DNA of 64,000 bases, taken from assembly GCA_036384915.1 (NCBI GenBank), contig DASVLJ010000038.1, positions 62,001-126,000 of the forward strand. Direction: 5' to 3'. Under the pieces are notes generated by a model. It was not told where the DNA came from and searched no databases. It saw only the letters and a program-made list of their open reading frames with translations. Source of the DNA: PKWO01 sp036384915. GTDB taxonomy: Bacteria > Pseudomonadota > Gammaproteobacteria > Burkholderiales > Burkholderiaceae_D. The translations under genes were made by a program, and so were the position numbers. Numbering within the stretch: the first letter of the stretch is position 1; each line of letters starts with the position of its first letter. Shown piece by piece: positions 1 to 8,183 of this stretch.

Positions 1-1
1 C

Positions 2-331
2 GCATGGAACGGCGATGACGGTACGCTGGACGAGAAGTTCGACTATAGTGACGGCAGCAAACAGGAACGCGTGTGGAAACTGCACAAGACCGGCAACGGC
101 AATTTCACCGGCACGGCAGGCGACGTCGTTGGCGAGGCTATCGGCCGGCAAAGCGGCAATGCCTTGCACTGGCAATACGTGCTGGCCGTGCCGCTCGACG
201 GCAAAACCGTCAATTTCGATTTCGACGACTGGATGTTCCTGATGGACGACCACGTGATGCTCAACCACAGCACGATGAGCAAGCTGGGCTTCAAGGCCGG
301 CGAAGTTGTGCTGTCGTTCACCAAGCCATGA
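2..331 (+). CDS. DUF3833 family protein, 3' part only
   Basis: The reading frame is open from the first bases of the window, so the start lies outside it. The 109 visible residues are rich in Trp, Asp and Gly and resemble the C-terminal half of the DUF3833 family, proteins of unknown function usually encoded in operons with short-chain dehydrogenases and lipid-modifying enzymes. The TGA stop overlaps the ATG of the next gene (ATGA), which indicates translational coupling. Only the C-terminal part was seen, so the family call is moderate and no function is proposed. Confidence 0.6.
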   Translation, partial: AWNGDDGTLDEKFDYSDGSKQERVWKLHKTGNGNFTGTAGDVVGEAIGRQSGNALHWQYVLAVPLDGKTVNFDFDDWMFLMDDHVMLNHSTMSKLGFKAGEVVLSFTKP

Positions 332-1095
332 ACCCGCGCATACGCGACTGGAAAGGCAAGCGCATATGGATCATCGGCGCGTCGAGCGGCATCGGGGCGG
401 CGACTGCACGCCTGCTGCTCGACCAGGGCGCGCGCACGGCCCTGTCGGCGCGGCGGCGCGAACCTCTGGAAGCCTTGTGCCAAGGACATGCCAATGCGCT
501 GGCCCTGCCGCTCGACATGCTCGACGCGGAAGCGGTCAGGCGTGCCTGCGCTGTATTGCTGGAATGGTGGGGCGGGCTGGATTTGCTGCTGATTGCGGCA
601 GGCGGCTATGCCGAGATGCGCGCCGACAACTTCGATCTCGATGCGGCCAACAAGCTGGTGGACCTGAACCTGCGCGGCGTGCTCAACTGCCTCGATCCCG
701 TGCTGCCGGCATTGCTCCGCCAAGGCACCGGAGCGATCGGCATCGTCTCGTCCGTCGCCGGGTACAGCGGCTTGCCGCGGGCGCTGATCTATGGCGCCAC
801 CAAGGCCGCGCTGATCAACCTGTGCGAATCGCTTTATCTCGATTTGCGCCCGCAAGGCATAGGCGTGCATCTGATCAACCCCGGCTTTGTCGATACCCCC
901 TTGACCGCCGACAATCCTTTCCCCATGCCCGCCCTGATCACCCCTGAGGAAGCGGCGCGCCATATCGTCTCCGGCATCGGGCGCGGCGCCTTCCACATCC
1001 ACTTTCCGCGCCGCTTCACCAATTGGCTGCGCTTTGCGCGTCTGCTCCCTTATGGACTCTATTTCAAACTCGTGCACAAGGTGACGGGACTATGA
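328..1095 (+). CDS. SDR family oxidoreductase
   Basis: A 255-residue classical short-chain dehydrogenase/reductase. The N-terminal nucleotide-binding glycine motif GASSGIG is at about residues 15-21. The catalytic serine is in the SSVAGY stretch, and the YxxxK motif is in the YGATK stretch. The NPGFVDT loop follows and is typical of NAD(P)-dependent members. It probably reduces or oxidises a small hydroxy/keto substrate in the cytosol; the substrate cannot be read from the sequence. ATGA overlaps at both ends place it in one operon with the DUF3833 and NTF2-like genes, an arrangement often found beside cyclopropane-fatty-acid synthase genes, which would lie left of the window. Confidence 0.9.
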   Translation: MNPRIRDWKGKRIWIIGASSGIGAATARLLLDQGARTALSARRREPLEALCQGHANALALPLDMLDAEAVRRACAVLLEWWGGLDLLLIAAGGYAEMRADNFDLDAANKLVDLNLRGVLNCLDPVLPALLRQGTGAIGIVSSVAGYSGLPRALIYGATKAALINLCESLYLDLRPQGIGVHLINPGFVDTPLTADNPFPMPALITPEEAARHIVSGIGRGAFHIHFPRRFTNWLRFARLLPYGLYFKLVHKVTGL

Positions 1096-1526
1096 GCCGC
1101 GACGATTCCCGATTGGCGCGGGTCATCGATTTTTACGAATCGCTGAGCCAGGCTTCGCTGACCGGGCTCGGGAAAATCTATGCCGACGACGCGGCATTCA
1201 AGGATCCGTTCAACGAAGTGCGCGGCGTCGATGCCATCGCAGGCATATTCCGCCACATGTATGTGCAAGTCGAGGCGCCCCGCTTCATGGTCAAGAGCCG
1301 CATGGCGGACGGCGACGAGGCTTTCCTTACCTGGGTCTTCCGGTTTCGCATGAAGAGTTCCCCCGGCAAGGAAGAATGCATACGCGGTGCGACCCATTTG
1401 CGCTTCGATGCCGCGGGGCTGGTCGCCATGCACCGCGACTACTGGGATGCCGCGGAAGAGCTCTATGAAAAACTGCCCCTGCTGGGCGGCTTCATGCGCT
1501 GGCTCAAGCGGCGCGCGGCTTCCTGA
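1092..1526 (+). CDS. NTF2-like (SnoaL-type) protein
   Basis: A 144-residue protein with the alpha+beta cone pattern of the nuclear-transport-factor-2 / SnoaL superfamily: an N-terminal helix with VIDFYESLS, a YADDAAFKDPFNEVRG segment, then alternating strands ending in a DYWD motif. ATG 1092 is chosen because it overlaps the upstream TGA (ATGA). Such proteins act as small-ligand enzymes or binding proteins. This one probably works with the SDR encoded just upstream, but no reaction can be assigned. It is the last gene of the operon. Confidence 0.75.
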   Translation: MSRDDSRLARVIDFYESLSQASLTGLGKIYADDAAFKDPFNEVRGVDAIAGIFRHMYVQVEAPRFMVKSRMADGDEAFLTWVFRFRMKSSPGKEECIRGATHLRFDAAGLVAMHRDYWDAAEELYEKLPLLGGFMRWLKRRAAS

Positions 1527-1598
1527 AGAGGGCAATTTTGTTCAATACGGCCCGCGCTTCCCAGCCTAGCATGCATGTTTTCCACCTTGGGAGCACGT

Positions 1599-2588
1599 AT
1601 GCACACGTCGACATCCGCAGCACCGGCATCAAGCTTGAGCGTTCAGGCCTCCGAAGCCCTGCGCAAGCTGGCATTGAATGAAGAAGCCAGGGAATTATTC
1701 TGCTTTGACCCACGCTATCGCCCTTTCATGCAACGCGCGGCGCGGCGCTACATTGCCGGCCAGACGATAGGCGACGCGCTCGGATGCGCGCAGGCGATGG
1801 CGGCGCGCGGCCACGCGGCCTCCATCGAGTACATGGGCGAAAGCGTGCGCAATGCGGCGCGTGCCGATTCCGAGACCGGAGTCTTCCTCGCCGTGATCGA
1901 AGCGCTCGACCGGGCTGGTCAGCCCGCCTCCATTTCGCTCGACCTGTCGCATGTCGGTTTGCTGGTAGACCCGGAACTCGGCTACCGCAACCTGTGCCGT
2001 ATCGCACGAGCCGCCGCTGCCGGAGGCCGCGAAGTGATGATATCGGCCGAGGGATCGGAGCGGGCCGGTGCGATACACGACATCTATGCCCGTCTGCACG
2101 AGGAAGCGCAGCTGCATCACGTCGGCATGACCGTGCAGGCGCGGCTGCACCGTACGGAGTCGGACCTGAAGCGGCTCATGGCCTATCCCGGGAAGATACG
2201 CCTGGTCAAGGGAGCCTTTCTTGAACCGGCCGAAGTCGCCTGGCCACGCGGCAGCGCAGAATTGCAGGAAAATTTCCTGCGCTTCGCGCGCGAACTGCTG
2301 GGCGCGGGCCACCTCTGCTCGATCGCAACACACGACGGAGAAATCCAGCGTGAACTGTGCGAATTCATTTCCCGGCGCGGCCTGCAGCGCGAGAGATTCG
2401 AGTTCGAAACCCTGATCGGACTCGGCACGGAACAGCTCGACGGCTTGCAACGGCAGGGGTTTCCCACGCGCGAATATGCCGGCTTCGGCGATGAGTATTT
2501 TCTTTACGTGGTGAACCGCATTGCCGAGGAGCCGTCGCGGCTGCTGCAGGCGTTAATCGACGTCACCGCCGATACTGTCCCGGCGTAG
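1599..2588 (+). CDS. proline dehydrogenase family protein (monofunctional)
   Basis: A 329-residue TIM-barrel flavoprotein of the PRODH family, which oxidises L-proline to delta-1-pyrroline-5-carboxylate and passes electrons to quinone. Family hallmarks are the LVKGAFLEP strand, the SIATHD motif and the C-terminal YFLYVVNRIAEEP helix that in PRODH carries substrate-binding arginines. It is much shorter than the bifunctional PutA usual in proteobacteria and has no aldehyde dehydrogenase domain or nearby partner gene. ATG 1599 follows a GGGAGC ribosome site; an upstream ATG at 1575 is possible. The 3' end overlaps the convergent AraC gene by 26 bp. Confidence 0.85.
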   Translation: MHTSTSAAPASSLSVQASEALRKLALNEEARELFCFDPRYRPFMQRAARRYIAGQTIGDALGCAQAMAARGHAASIEYMGESVRNAARADSETGVFLAVIEALDRAGQPASISLDLSHVGLLVDPELGYRNLCRIARAAAAGGREVMISAEGSERAGAIHDIYARLHEEAQLHHVGMTVQARLHRTESDLKRLMAYPGKIRLVKGAFLEPAEVAWPRGSAELQENFLRFARELLGAGHLCSIATHDGEIQRELCEFISRRGLQRERFEFETLIGLGTEQLDGLQRQGFPTREYAGFGDEYFLYVVNRIAEEPSRLLQALIDVTADTVPA

Positions 2589-3363
2589 CGGCCACGTGCC
2601 GCTTGAAGGCGCGCTGGAAATGCGCCTGATCGGCAAAGCCGACCTCTTGCGCAACATCGGCGATGGCAGCGCCGCTGCGCAGCCTGGCCTTTCCGTGCTT
2701 GATGCGAACATCGAGCAGGTAGGCGTGCGGCGTCATGCCATAGCGACGCTTGAAGGCGCGGATCAGGTGCGCTTCGGACAGCCCGGTCGCCGCGCACAGC
2801 TCCTCGAGCTTCACCGCCCCGGCATAGTGGGCTTCGAGGTAATCGGCCGCGCGCGCCAGCTTGCCGCCGGTTTCGCAAGCCTGCTTCCCGAGCGTGCCGA
2901 GCTCGCCCTGCAACGCCGAAAAGAACGCGACTACAGCGCCCTGCTTTTGCAGGGGGTCTGCGTCCGCATCCTGCAGGATATCGAACAATCGGTTGAAGCG
3001 GCCGAACAGCCTGGTGGTCGACATGACCGCGAAGGGCTGGAATCCGCCGGCTTCGCCTTCGCGCTGCACCAACGCCAGCCATTGCGGATCGACGTATAGC
3101 ATGCGGTAAGACCAGGGCACGCCGGCCTGCGGATTGCAGGCATGGGCTTCCTCGGGATTGATCACGACCACGGTGCCGGCTGCAATGTCTTCCTGGCGCC
3201 TGCCGTTCCAGTATGTGCTTTGCCCGCCCGTGACCGCGCCGATCGAAAACGTGTCGTGCGTATGCCTCGCGTAGCCCATGCCGCACGCGCCCGAGACACG
3301 GCGCGCTTCAAGATAAGGCAAAGCGGGGTCGCGCCAGAAGGCGGATGTGGATTCGGAGGCCAT
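2563..3363 (-). CDS. AraC family transcriptional regulator
   Basis: A 266-residue regulator with an N-terminal cupin-like sensor domain (residues about 15-120, with an HTHDTFSIG motif and conserved AHACNPQ stretch) and a C-terminal double helix-turn-helix domain (about 165-266; LEELCAATGLSEAHLIRAFKRRYG, then DVAQEVGFADQAHFQRAFKR). It ends in the common family sequence PGQYRR. It binds DNA as an activator in response to an unknown small ligand. It is convergent with the proline dehydrogenase gene, overlapping by 26 bp, and divergent from the AlkD-like gene with only 35 bp between starts. Its targets cannot be told from here. Confidence 0.9.
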   Translation of the reverse strand: MASESTSAFWRDPALPYLEARRVSGACGMGYARHTHDTFSIGAVTGGQSTYWNGRRQEDIAAGTVVVINPEEAHACNPQAGVPWSYRMLYVDPQWLALVQREGEAGGFQPFAVMSTTRLFGRFNRLFDILQDADADPLQKQGAVVAFFSALQGELGTLGKQACETGGKLARAADYLEAHYAGAVKLEELCAATGLSEAHLIRAFKRRYGMTPHAYLLDVRIKHGKARLRSGAAIADVAQEVGFADQAHFQRAFKRHVAATPGQYRR

Positions 3364-3398
3364 ACGGCATTCTAACGCCTGCACGCCTATAATGCCGC

Positions 3399-4055
3399 AT
3401 GAGCAAAGCTTTCGTTTCCGCCGTCGTTGCTGCGCTAACGCCGCTGGCCGATCCTGCGCGAGCAGCCGGCATGCGGGCTTATATGAAAAATCAGTTTCGC
3501 TATCTCGGCATTGCCACGCCAGCGCGGCGCGCCGCTTGCGCGGGGCTCGTGCGCGGCTTCGACGGCGACCCGATAGCCGCCGCCAACGCCTTGTGGAAGC
3601 TCGACGGACGCGAATACAAATACGTCGCGGCCGACCTCTTGCGTCACCATGCCAGGCGCCTTGGCGGGGATGACCTGCCGGCCCTCGAAGCGCTGGTGCA
3701 AAGCAAGTCATGGTGGGATTGCGTCGATGCGCTCGCGCCGACCATCGGTGAAATCGTCTACCGCGAGCGCAGCCTTGCCGCACGCATGGATGAGTTGATC
3801 GAAGCCGACGACTTTTGGCTGCGCCGCGTCGCCATCCTGCATCAGCTCGCGTGGAAGGGCGAAACTGACGAGAAGCGCCTGTTCCGCTACTGCCTGCGCT
3901 GCGCAGGCGACAAGGAATTTTTCATCCGCAAAGCCATAGGCTGGGCCTTGCGCCAATATGCGCGCAGCGCGCCCGAAGCGGTGCGCGCCTTCGTAGATCA
4001 ATACGGCGGCAAGTTGTCGCCGCTGTCGCTACGCGAAGCCACCAAACATTTGTGA
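3399..4055 (+). CDS. DNA alkylation repair protein (AlkD-like HEAT-repeat)
   Basis: A 218-residue all-helical protein of the DNA alkylation repair family. Related AlkC/AlkD glycosylases excise N3- and N7-alkylated purines using a HEAT-repeat DNA cradle. Family features seen are the paired Trp in KSWWDCVDAL, the DFWLRRVAILHQL helix and the RKAIGWALRQYAR helix near the C terminus, which in AlkD-like proteins line the DNA-binding groove. The gene starts 35 bp from the divergent AraC gene. The downstream oxidoreductase begins within 9 bp of its stop, so they may be co-transcribed. Confidence 0.85.
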   Translation: MSKAFVSAVVAALTPLADPARAAGMRAYMKNQFRYLGIATPARRAACAGLVRGFDGDPIAAANALWKLDGREYKYVAADLLRHHARRLGGDDLPALEALVQSKSWWDCVDALAPTIGEIVYRERSLAARMDELIEADDFWLRRVAILHQLAWKGETDEKRLFRYCLRCAGDKEFFIRKAIGWALRQYARSAPEAVRAFVDQYGGKLSPLSLREATKHL

Positions 4056-4063
4056 GAGGCCAT

Positions 4064-5086
4064 ATGAATACTTACGACAACCGCCAGTGGTTTTACGTCA
4101 AGCGCCCGAGCGGCCGCGTCGGCGCCGAGCATTTCGATCTGCGCGAGAGCAAGATCGACGATACGCTGGCGAAAAATGAAGTGCTGGTGCGCATGCGCTA
4201 CATCAGCGTGGACCCTTATATGCGCATCCAGCAGCATGAACGCAATACCTACGACCTTCCGCACCCGCTGGGCATTGTTCAACGCGCCGGCACCGTGGGA
4301 CAGGTGGTCGCTTCGGCCAGCGAACGTTTCCGGCCGGACGACTGGGTGCTCGGCTATAACGGCTGGCAGCTTTACGACAAGTGCCACGCCAACGACTTGC
4401 AAAAGCTCGATCCCGATGCCGCGCCGGTCAGCACGGCCTTGGGCGTGCTCGGCATGCCCGGCCGCACGGCCTGGTTCGGCTTGATGGAGGCCGGCAAGCC
4501 GCGCCCCGGCGAGACGCTGGTGGTCTCGGGCGCGGCCGGCGCCGTGGGCTCGCTCGTGGCCCAGTTTGGCAAGCGCGCCGGTTGCCGCGTGGTCGGCATT
4601 GCCGGCGGCGCAACCAAGTGCCGTTACCTGATCGGCAAGCTCGGCCTGGACGATGCCGTGGACTACCGCGCATTTTCCGACACGGCCGCCCTTGCCGCCG
4701 AAATCGAGCGCAAGACCGGCGGCGTCGACGTGTACTTCGACAACGTCGGCGGCATGGTGACCGATGCCGTCATTCCGCTGATCAAGCGCCGCGCGCGCAT
4801 CGTCATTTGCGGAACCATCAGCCAGTACGACGGCGGGCTCGACCACCCCGATATGGGCCCGCGCTTCCTGCAGCACATGCTGTTCCAGCGTGCGACGATA
4901 CAAGGCATCCTGGCGCGCGATTTCGTCAACCGCATGGACGAGATGCGCGCCATCATCGAGCCCTGGGTCAAGCGGCGCGAGATCGTGTTCGACGAAACCT
5001 TCGTTGACGGCTTCGAACAATTGCCTGAGGCGCTAAACATGCTGTTTGAAGGCAAGAACGTAGGTAAGCTGCTGGTGCGCGTATAA
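4064..5086 (+). CDS. NADP-dependent MDR oxidoreductase (YncB/CurA-like)
   Basis: A 340-residue zinc-independent medium-chain dehydrogenase/reductase of the leukotriene-B4 dehydrogenase / curcumin reductase type, which reduces alpha,beta-unsaturated carbonyls with NADPH. Seen are the N-terminal substrate domain with YISVDPYMRI, the LGVLGMPGRTAWFGL segment, and the Rossmann motif SGAAGAVGSLVAQFGK followed by GIAGGATKCRYL, then the DVYFDNVGG motif. ATG 4064 lies behind an AGAGG site; an in-frame GTG at 4052 overlapping the upstream stop is the alternative. It probably acts in detoxification of reactive enones. Confidence 0.85.
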   Translation: MNTYDNRQWFYVKRPSGRVGAEHFDLRESKIDDTLAKNEVLVRMRYISVDPYMRIQQHERNTYDLPHPLGIVQRAGTVGQVVASASERFRPDDWVLGYNGWQLYDKCHANDLQKLDPDAAPVSTALGVLGMPGRTAWFGLMEAGKPRPGETLVVSGAAGAVGSLVAQFGKRAGCRVVGIAGGATKCRYLIGKLGLDDAVDYRAFSDTAALAAEIERKTGGVDVYFDNVGGMVTDAVIPLIKRRARIVICGTISQYDGGLDHPDMGPRFLQHMLFQRATIQGILARDFVNRMDEMRAIIEPWVKRREIVFDETFVDGFEQLPEALNMLFEGKNVGKLLVRV

Positions 5087-5094
5087 TTCGGGCG

Positions 5095-5988
5095 ATGAAA
5101 AAGCAGCAGCAACAAAACCATCCGTCGCCGCAGGAAAAGCACGAAATCCGGTCCGGGCAATCGCTCGAGCTGTTGAAGGAATTGCACATCCTGACGCGCG
5201 ACGGCAAGATGAACCAGGATAGCCGGCGCAAGCTCAAGCAGGTCTATCACCTCTACCAATTCATCGAGCCGCTTCTGCAGGACGTGCTGGCCGCGCACCC
5301 GGACGTCAGCCTGGTCGACCATGGCGCCGGCAAGTCTTACCTGGGCTTCATCCTGTACGACCTGTTCTTCAAGACCCTGCCCGGCGATTCGCACATCTAC
5401 GGCATCGAAACGCGCGACGAACTGGTGCAAAGATCGCGCGAGCTGGCAACGCAGCTTGAATTCCCGCGCATGTCTTTCCTCAATCTCTCGGTGGCCCAAT
5501 CGATCGAGTCGGAAGAATTACCGGAAAAGATCGACGTGGTGACGGCCCTGCACGCCTGCAATACCGCAACCGACGATGCCATCGAATTCGCGCTCAAGAA
5601 ACAGGCCAAACACATCGTGCTCGTGCCCTGCTGCCAGGCCGAGGTTGCCACCGTGCTCAAGAAGAACAAGGCCAAGAACCTGGCCGGCTCGGCGCTCACC
5701 GAAATCTGGCGCCATCCGCTGCATACGCGCGAATTCGGCAGCCAGGTGACCAATGTATTACGCTGCCTGCAGCTGGAAGCGCATGGCTACCAGGTGACGG
5801 TAACCGAGCTGGTCGGGTGGGAGCATTCGATGAAGAACGAGCTCATCATTGCGACTTACAAGAACTTGCCGAAGAAACGCAGCAGCGAACGGCTGGAGGA
5901 AGTCTTGTCCACGCTGGGGTTGGAAGAGATGCGGGGGCGTTTTTTTTCGCCGCATGTGGCAGCGCAGCTTGCGCCGCAGGTGCCGTAA
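5095..5988 (+). CDS. class I SAM-dependent methyltransferase
   Basis: A 297-residue protein with a Rossmann methyltransferase core. The SAM-binding motif I region reads VDHGAGKSYLGFILYD, followed by IYGIETRDELV (motif II acidic residue) and DVVTALHACNTATDDAIEFAL. The VLVPCCQAEV motif, with paired cysteines, matches the Methyltransf_32-type proteins related to the eukaryotic GSTCD/METTL25 group. The substrate is unknown; the N terminus is Lys/Gln-rich and may bind nucleic acid. It starts 8 bp after the oxidoreductase stop, so the two are probably co-transcribed. Confidence 0.7.
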   Translation: MKKQQQQNHPSPQEKHEIRSGQSLELLKELHILTRDGKMNQDSRRKLKQVYHLYQFIEPLLQDVLAAHPDVSLVDHGAGKSYLGFILYDLFFKTLPGDSHIYGIETRDELVQRSRELATQLEFPRMSFLNLSVAQSIESEELPEKIDVVTALHACNTATDDAIEFALKKQAKHIVLVPCCQAEVATVLKKNKAKNLAGSALTEIWRHPLHTREFGSQVTNVLRCLQLEAHGYQVTVTELVGWEHSMKNELIIATYKNLPKKRSSERLEEVLSTLGLEEMRGRFFSPHVAAQLAPQVP

Positions 5989-6065
5989 TCCGACCGGACC
6001 AGATCCCGGCATTTCGATGCCGAAAGCCGGGATACGTATCTGCCTGGGTTCCCAAGGCCGAAGGT

Positions 6066-6617
6066 TCAAGTGCCCGTGAATTGGTACTTGCCGTCTGCAG
6101 TCCGTCCGCAGCCACGTTCCTTGATGGATTGCGCGCTCGGAACGTCGATGCCATACCCATGCCAGACGAACGCCTGGATCAGCCTGACGCTATAGGGTGC
6201 GCTCAATTGCCAGTAGGGTGCGTAATAGGAATTTGCTGCAACGCAGGTCAACTTGGACATTTCTACCGTGACGGCATGGGCTTGCGGAGCTGCAGTCCCG
6301 GCTTGCGCCTTGGCTTGAGCCTCATATTTGCTTTCGAATTGTGTGATCAGGTCTTTCGCCTCTTGCTTGGCCGAATCCCACGCCCAATCGTTGACGTAAG
6401 GCCATCCGACGACGATGACCAGCACTACCCAAAGAGGCCAGAATTTGTAAAACGGGCGGCGAGCAGGTTTGTTCAATTTATTCTCACTTTCATGACCGTA
6501 AGGCGTCAATTGCGCGGAACGCTCGTCAGCCTTGCTGGCATTGCAAGGAAGATTGGAAATCAATTGGCGGCGTGCAAATGGGCGTGGGGACGATATTACG
6601 CTTTGCATTACGTACAT
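6066..6617 (-). CDS. hypothetical single-span membrane protein
   Basis: I do not recognise this family. After a poorly defined N-terminal stretch there is one transmembrane segment (FWPLWVVLVIVVGWPYV), then a Lys/Glu/Gln-rich helical segment and a C-terminal region with two cysteines (LTCVAANS and ERGCGRT) that could form a disulfide outside the membrane. The start is uncertain: I took the in-frame ATG at 6617, but a TTG nearer the membrane segment could be the real start. It lies in a run of three unrecognised minus-strand genes. Confidence 0.5.
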   Translation of the reverse strand: MYVMQSVISSPRPFARRQLISNLPCNASKADERSAQLTPYGHESENKLNKPARRPFYKFWPLWVVLVIVVGWPYVNDWAWDSAKQEAKDLITQFESKYEAQAKAQAGTAAPQAHAVTVEMSKLTCVAANSYYAPYWQLSAPYSVRLIQAFVWHGYGIDVPSAQSIKERGCGRTADGKYQFTGT

Positions 6618-6694
6618 GCAATTCCCGACAGGCACTGCGGGCAATAAAATTCACAGCTGGGAGCGACCTGTGCTTGCCCGGCCAAGCGCCGGTC

Positions 6695-7240
6695 TTAACG
6701 GCGTTGTATCGTCCGCCAATAATCCTGGCTTTCCTTGGACTTCTGGGCCAAATATCCAAAACCGGTTTCCGCTGCCTCTTCGAAGTCGCCGTCGGAAATG
6801 AGATAGGCCATTCCCAGGTGGATTGGCAAATCGTCACCTTCAATGGCGTAGCTTTCCCAGCCGAGATACATCGGTGGGCCGAGCGCGATCCGCCTGTATG
6901 GGTACCCTTCGACAGCATCGTTATCGCCAACGCCGATCAAAGTATTCCATCCCATCACTTTTTCCCAGGCGAAAGCACTGATCAGATAGCCGAAAAACAC
7001 GGCAAAAAGCCTGTTGTCGTTATCTATCGTGATGAAATATTCCGGTCTGCCGAACTTCCATTCCGGCTTTCTCACCATGTGCAGGCCATAGGAAAAATAG
7101 GTAAATTGCCCCTTCGCAGGATAGTCGTCAAATCCAATGACACCGATCGGTGGCCCATTTTTGCTGTTGATCTCATCAAAGTAGGAAGCCGCTTTCCCGC
7201 AAGCCGTTTCAAGATTTTGCAAATACTCGAGCTTGTCCAT
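6695..7240 (-). CDS. hypothetical protein, possibly SUFU-like
   Basis: A 181-residue soluble acidic protein without signal peptide or membrane segment. Patterns such as FTYFSYGLHMV, GRPEYFITIDND and SAFAWEKVMGWNTLIG resemble bacterial suppressor-of-fused (SUFU) domain proteins, many of which are immunity proteins of contact-dependent toxins; this is a weak similarity judged by eye. No toxin gene is recognisable beside it. The start at 7240 lacks a clear ribosome-binding site. It is the middle of three minus-strand unknowns and could alternatively be unrelated to SUFU. Confidence 0.5.
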   Translation of the reverse strand: MDKLEYLQNLETACGKAASYFDEINSKNGPPIGVIGFDDYPAKGQFTYFSYGLHMVRKPEWKFGRPEYFITIDNDNRLFAVFFGYLISAFAWEKVMGWNTLIGVGDNDAVEGYPYRRIALGPPMYLGWESYAIEGDDLPIHLGMAYLISDGDFEEAAETGFGYLAQKSKESQDYWRTIQRR

Positions 7241-7329
7241 TCAATGCCGGCTTTTTAGAAACCGAATCGGAGGTTGCGAAAAAATGTGGCGCGCGTGACC
7301 CGCGCACGCAGACACATCCTGAACTTAAA

Positions 7330-7719
7330 TCAAGCGCCGAAGCCTTTCCGCGCCTTCTCGATAGCGAGCAATCTGGCTTCGATCTCCGCCACTCGCTCCG
7401 GAAAGCGCTCTTTGTCAATGCGAGTTAACACTTGGCGCAACTGCGCTTCCGAATATTTCGCGTAGTCTGGCGGAGCCGACGCGTCGGCGATTCTTTTCGC
7501 GGCATCGGCACGAAGCGACTCCGCGCCCCACTGCTGCATCTCTACTGCGATCCTCTTCACGCCGTGGACTGATAAGCCAACGCCGAAGAGAAATATCAGA
7601 CCCGCCTTCAGTTGATCCCACGAATAATATGGCGCATTAAACAGCAGAATCGCTCCGAGCAATACCAATAAGGGCCCGAGTATCACTGGATGGAGCTTTT
7701 CCCAAGGAAGCAGCCACAT
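7330..7719 (-). CDS. hypothetical two-helix membrane protein
   Basis: A 129-residue protein with two closely spaced hydrophobic segments (PVILGPLLVLLGAILLF and AGLIFLFGVGLSVHGV), then a charged cytoplasmic tail predicted helical and possibly coiled coil, ending ERVAEIEARLLAIEKARKGFG. The ATG at 7719 has a good GGAGAG ribosome site, so it is preferred over ATGs farther upstream. The family is not recognised. It lies upstream of and in the same direction as the possible SUFU-like gene. Confidence 0.6.
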   Translation of the reverse strand: MWLLPWEKLHPVILGPLLVLLGAILLFNAPYYSWDQLKAGLIFLFGVGLSVHGVKRIAVEMQQWGAESLRADAAKRIADASAPPDYAKYSEAQLRQVLTRIDKERFPERVAEIEARLLAIEKARKGFGA

Positions 7720-7817
7720 GAATTCTCTCCACAACATGCAATACGAAGTAAAACCTAACAACCGTCAATCACGGCCGGGCGAGCCATCATAGCCAATGCG
7801 CCAACATCGAAAACAAC

Positions 7818-8075
7818 TCAATGCCCATTCTGCGCATCCGCCAGATTCGCCGCCGCAATCAACTGCGCAGCCAAGGCGCGCGCCTCATGGGAACTCATTT
7901 CCCTGCATTGATCATCATGCCACAGCCGCACTACGGCGGGCGCAATAGCCGCCTTCGCTGCGCGCAGCGTGCCGCGGTTGCGCACGTCGACGGCCTCGCC
8001 GAAGCGCGTGATCAGGGATGAACCGGCGCCGGCCGCGCGGCGCACCGTACCGGAAATGATTGCAGCAGTTGTCAT
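7818..8075 (-). CDS. small hypothetical protein under a LexA (SOS) box
   Basis: An 85-residue basic protein, family not recognised. It starts TTAAIISGTVRRAAGAG, has no signal peptide, is Ala/Arg-rich and ends in a helix with HEARALAAQLIAAANLADA. ATG 8075 follows a clear GGGAGC ribosome site. A near-perfect LexA operator lies 38 bp upstream of the start (8113-8142), and the only other adjacent gene ends toward it, so the box belongs to this gene. An SOS-induced small protein is therefore likely; whether it modulates RecA, division or something else cannot be said. Confidence 0.65.
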   Translation of the reverse strand: MTTAAIISGTVRRAAGAGSSLITRFGEAVDVRNRGTLRAAKAAIAPAVVRLWHDDQCREMSSHEARALAAQLIAAANLADAQNGH

Positions 8076-8112
8076 GACAAGCTCCCTACAGGATGGATGG
8101 AGATAAGTCCTC

Positions 8113-8142
8113 GGATATACTGTATTTTTATACAGTATATCC
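8113..8142. promoter_or_regulatory. LexA (SOS) box
   Basis: Perfect 11-bp inverted repeats, ggatatactgt at 8113-8123 and acagtatatcc at 8132-8142, surround an AT-rich 8-bp core. This gives the CTGT-N8-ACAG arrangement at 8120-8135 that defines the Enterobacteria/betaproteobacteria LexA operator. It stands 38 bp before the start of the small gene at 7818-8075 and beyond the 3' end of the EAL gene, so it can only control the small gene. Confidence 0.85.
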
Positions 8143-8183
8143 ATATCCGGGAGCAGGTGGGAAAAAATTAAAGGCCAAAAAAA

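Noticed and set aside
7818..8144. Start of the SOS-box gene at 8144 instead of 8075
   Set aside because: That start would place the LexA box inside the coding region and lacks a ribosome site; ATG 8075 has a good one.
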